This document shows, piece after piece, positions 63,414 to 64,000 of a DNA stretch of 64,000 bases (position 1 is the first letter of the stretch; each line of letters starts with the position of its first letter). Position numbers and translations under genes: made by a program. The stretch is taken from NCBI RefSeq assembly GCF_014196925.1, contig NZ_JACIEN010000002.1:62001-126000 (forward strand), given 5' to 3'. A model generated the notes under the pieces. The model did not search any database. It worked only from the letters and a program-made list of their open reading frames with translations, and was not told where the DNA came from. This DNA comes from Chelatococcus caeni. GTDB lineage: Bacteria > Pseudomonadota > Alphaproteobacteria > Rhizobiales > Beijerinckiaceae.

Positions 63414-64000
63414 TCACGCAGCGGTCGCCTTGGCGGCCGAGCGCACGCCGGCGGCGAGCTCGCCCACCAGCGTCTCGACGGCGGTGACCGTCGTCGCCGT
63501 CGCGCGCCCTTCCCCGTCGAGCGAGGCGCGCACGGCCTCGACGAGCGCGGAGCCGACCACGACGCCGTCCGCCCCGCGCGCGATGGCCGCGGCGTGCCCG
63601 CCGGTCTTGACGCCGAAGCCGACAACGACCGGCAGGTCGGTATGGGCCTTGATGCGCGCCACCGACTGGGCCACGGCGCCGAAATCCGGCGTCGCGCTGC
63701 CGGTGATGCCGGTGATCGAGACGTAGTAGACGAAGCCCGAGGTGTTGGCGAGCACGGCCGGCAGGCGCGCGTCGTCCGTCGTCGGCGTGGCGAGACGGAT
63801 GAAGGAGAGACCCGCGTTCAGCGCCGGGACGCAGAGCTCGTCGTCCTCCTCCGGCGGCAGGTCGACCACGATGAGGCCGTCGACGCCGGCTTCGCGCGCA
63901 TCCTTCAGGAAGCGCGCGACGCCGTAGATGTAGATGGGATTGTAATAGCCCATCAGGATGACGGGCGTGTCCGCCTCGCCCGCGCGGAAGGCGCGCACCA
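63414..64000 (-). CDS. trpA: Tryptophan synthase alpha subunit (5' part outside the window)
   Basis: About 195 C-terminal residues are present; the N-terminal part lies beyond the right edge. Visible are [31 protein letters not shown] with the catalytic Asp, [30 protein letters not shown] and [15 protein letters not shown]. It cleaves indole-3-glycerol phosphate to indole. accD and folC follow downstream. It reads off the window edge, so nothing can be said about its start. Confidence 0.94.
   Translation of the reverse strand, partial: VRAFRAGEADTPVILMGYYNPIYIYGVARFLKDAREAGVDGLIVVDLPPEEDDELCVPALNAGLSFIRLATPTTDDARLPAVLANTSGFVYYVSITGITGSATPDFGAVAQSVARIKAHTDLPVVVGFGVKTGGHAAAIARGADGVVVGSALVEAVRASLDGEGRATATTVTAVETLVGELAAGVRSAAKATAA

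Overview
The window reads as chromosome of a high-GC alphaproteobacterium of the Hyphomicrobiales (Rhizobiales) type. Markers for this are the block pckA / chvI-chvG-hprK-EIIA(Man)-HPr, the trpA-accD-folC order, a RegB/RegA (ActS/ActR) pair, and the intergenic palindromic repeats. The genus cannot be fixed from the sequence alone. No rRNA, tRNA, prophage, insertion sequence with a transposase, or CRISPR array was seen.

Layout. 1-2.9 kb: two short-chain dehydrogenases and an AllC/HyuC-type amidohydrolase. 3.2-6.3 kb (minus): ugpBAE glycerol-3-phosphate uptake genes behind a clear Pho box, without ugpC. 6.5-9.1 kb: a XylX-like FAH-family dehydratase, then an ECF41 sigma factor and its carboxymuconolactone-decarboxylase-like partner, with an ECF41-type promoter between them. 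9.1-18 kb: a probable lysine/pipecolate-to-glutaryl-CoA set (FAD oxidoreductase, LysR regulator, semialdehyde dehydrogenase, glutaryl-CoA dehydrogenase, CaiB-type CoA-transferase) plus a TPP enzyme. This stretch is interrupted by a DUF559 gene inside inverted repeats and followed by a small GIY-YIG gene beside REP-like palindromes. 18.5-22.6 kb (minus): a TRAP transporter and transaldolase. 22.7-28.2 kb: LysR and the divergent valine-catabolic genes mmsA-acd-mmsB, with a VapBC/FitAB-type toxin-antitoxin pair between mmsA and acd. 28.3-29.6 kb: a polytopic membrane protein.

29.6-36.8 kb: a complete Dpp/Opp-type ABC transporter divergent from an M20 amidohydrolase. 36.8-40 kb (minus): a small K+ channel, then a metal group (CobW GTPase plus a DUF4198 exported protein behind a Zur-like operator, and a MerR regulator at a perfect 13-bp dyad). 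40-46 kb (minus): HtpX-like protease, LemA, a class III cyclase with a novel-looking C-terminal half, and ActR/ActS. 46-54 kb: PHB depolymerase, YgjP-type metalloprotein, Bcr/CflA exporter, PBP1A, K+/H+ antiporter. 54-61 kb: pckA, a HugZ-like protein, ChvI/ChvG and the short HprK/EIIA/HPr system. 61-64 kb (minus): folC, accD and the 3' part of trpA.

Common themes. Most operons are solute uptake plus amino-acid or carboxylate catabolism, governed by nutrient or stress systems (Pho, RegBA, ChvGI-PTS, ECF41, Zur/MerR). In all three solute-binding-protein operons, strong hairpins sit directly after the binding-protein gene. A repeat with conserved two-hairpin architecture occurs both as an inverted pair around the DUF559 gene and as an empty inverted pair at 37.3 kb, which suggests a mobile or formerly mobile element and a MITE-like derivative.
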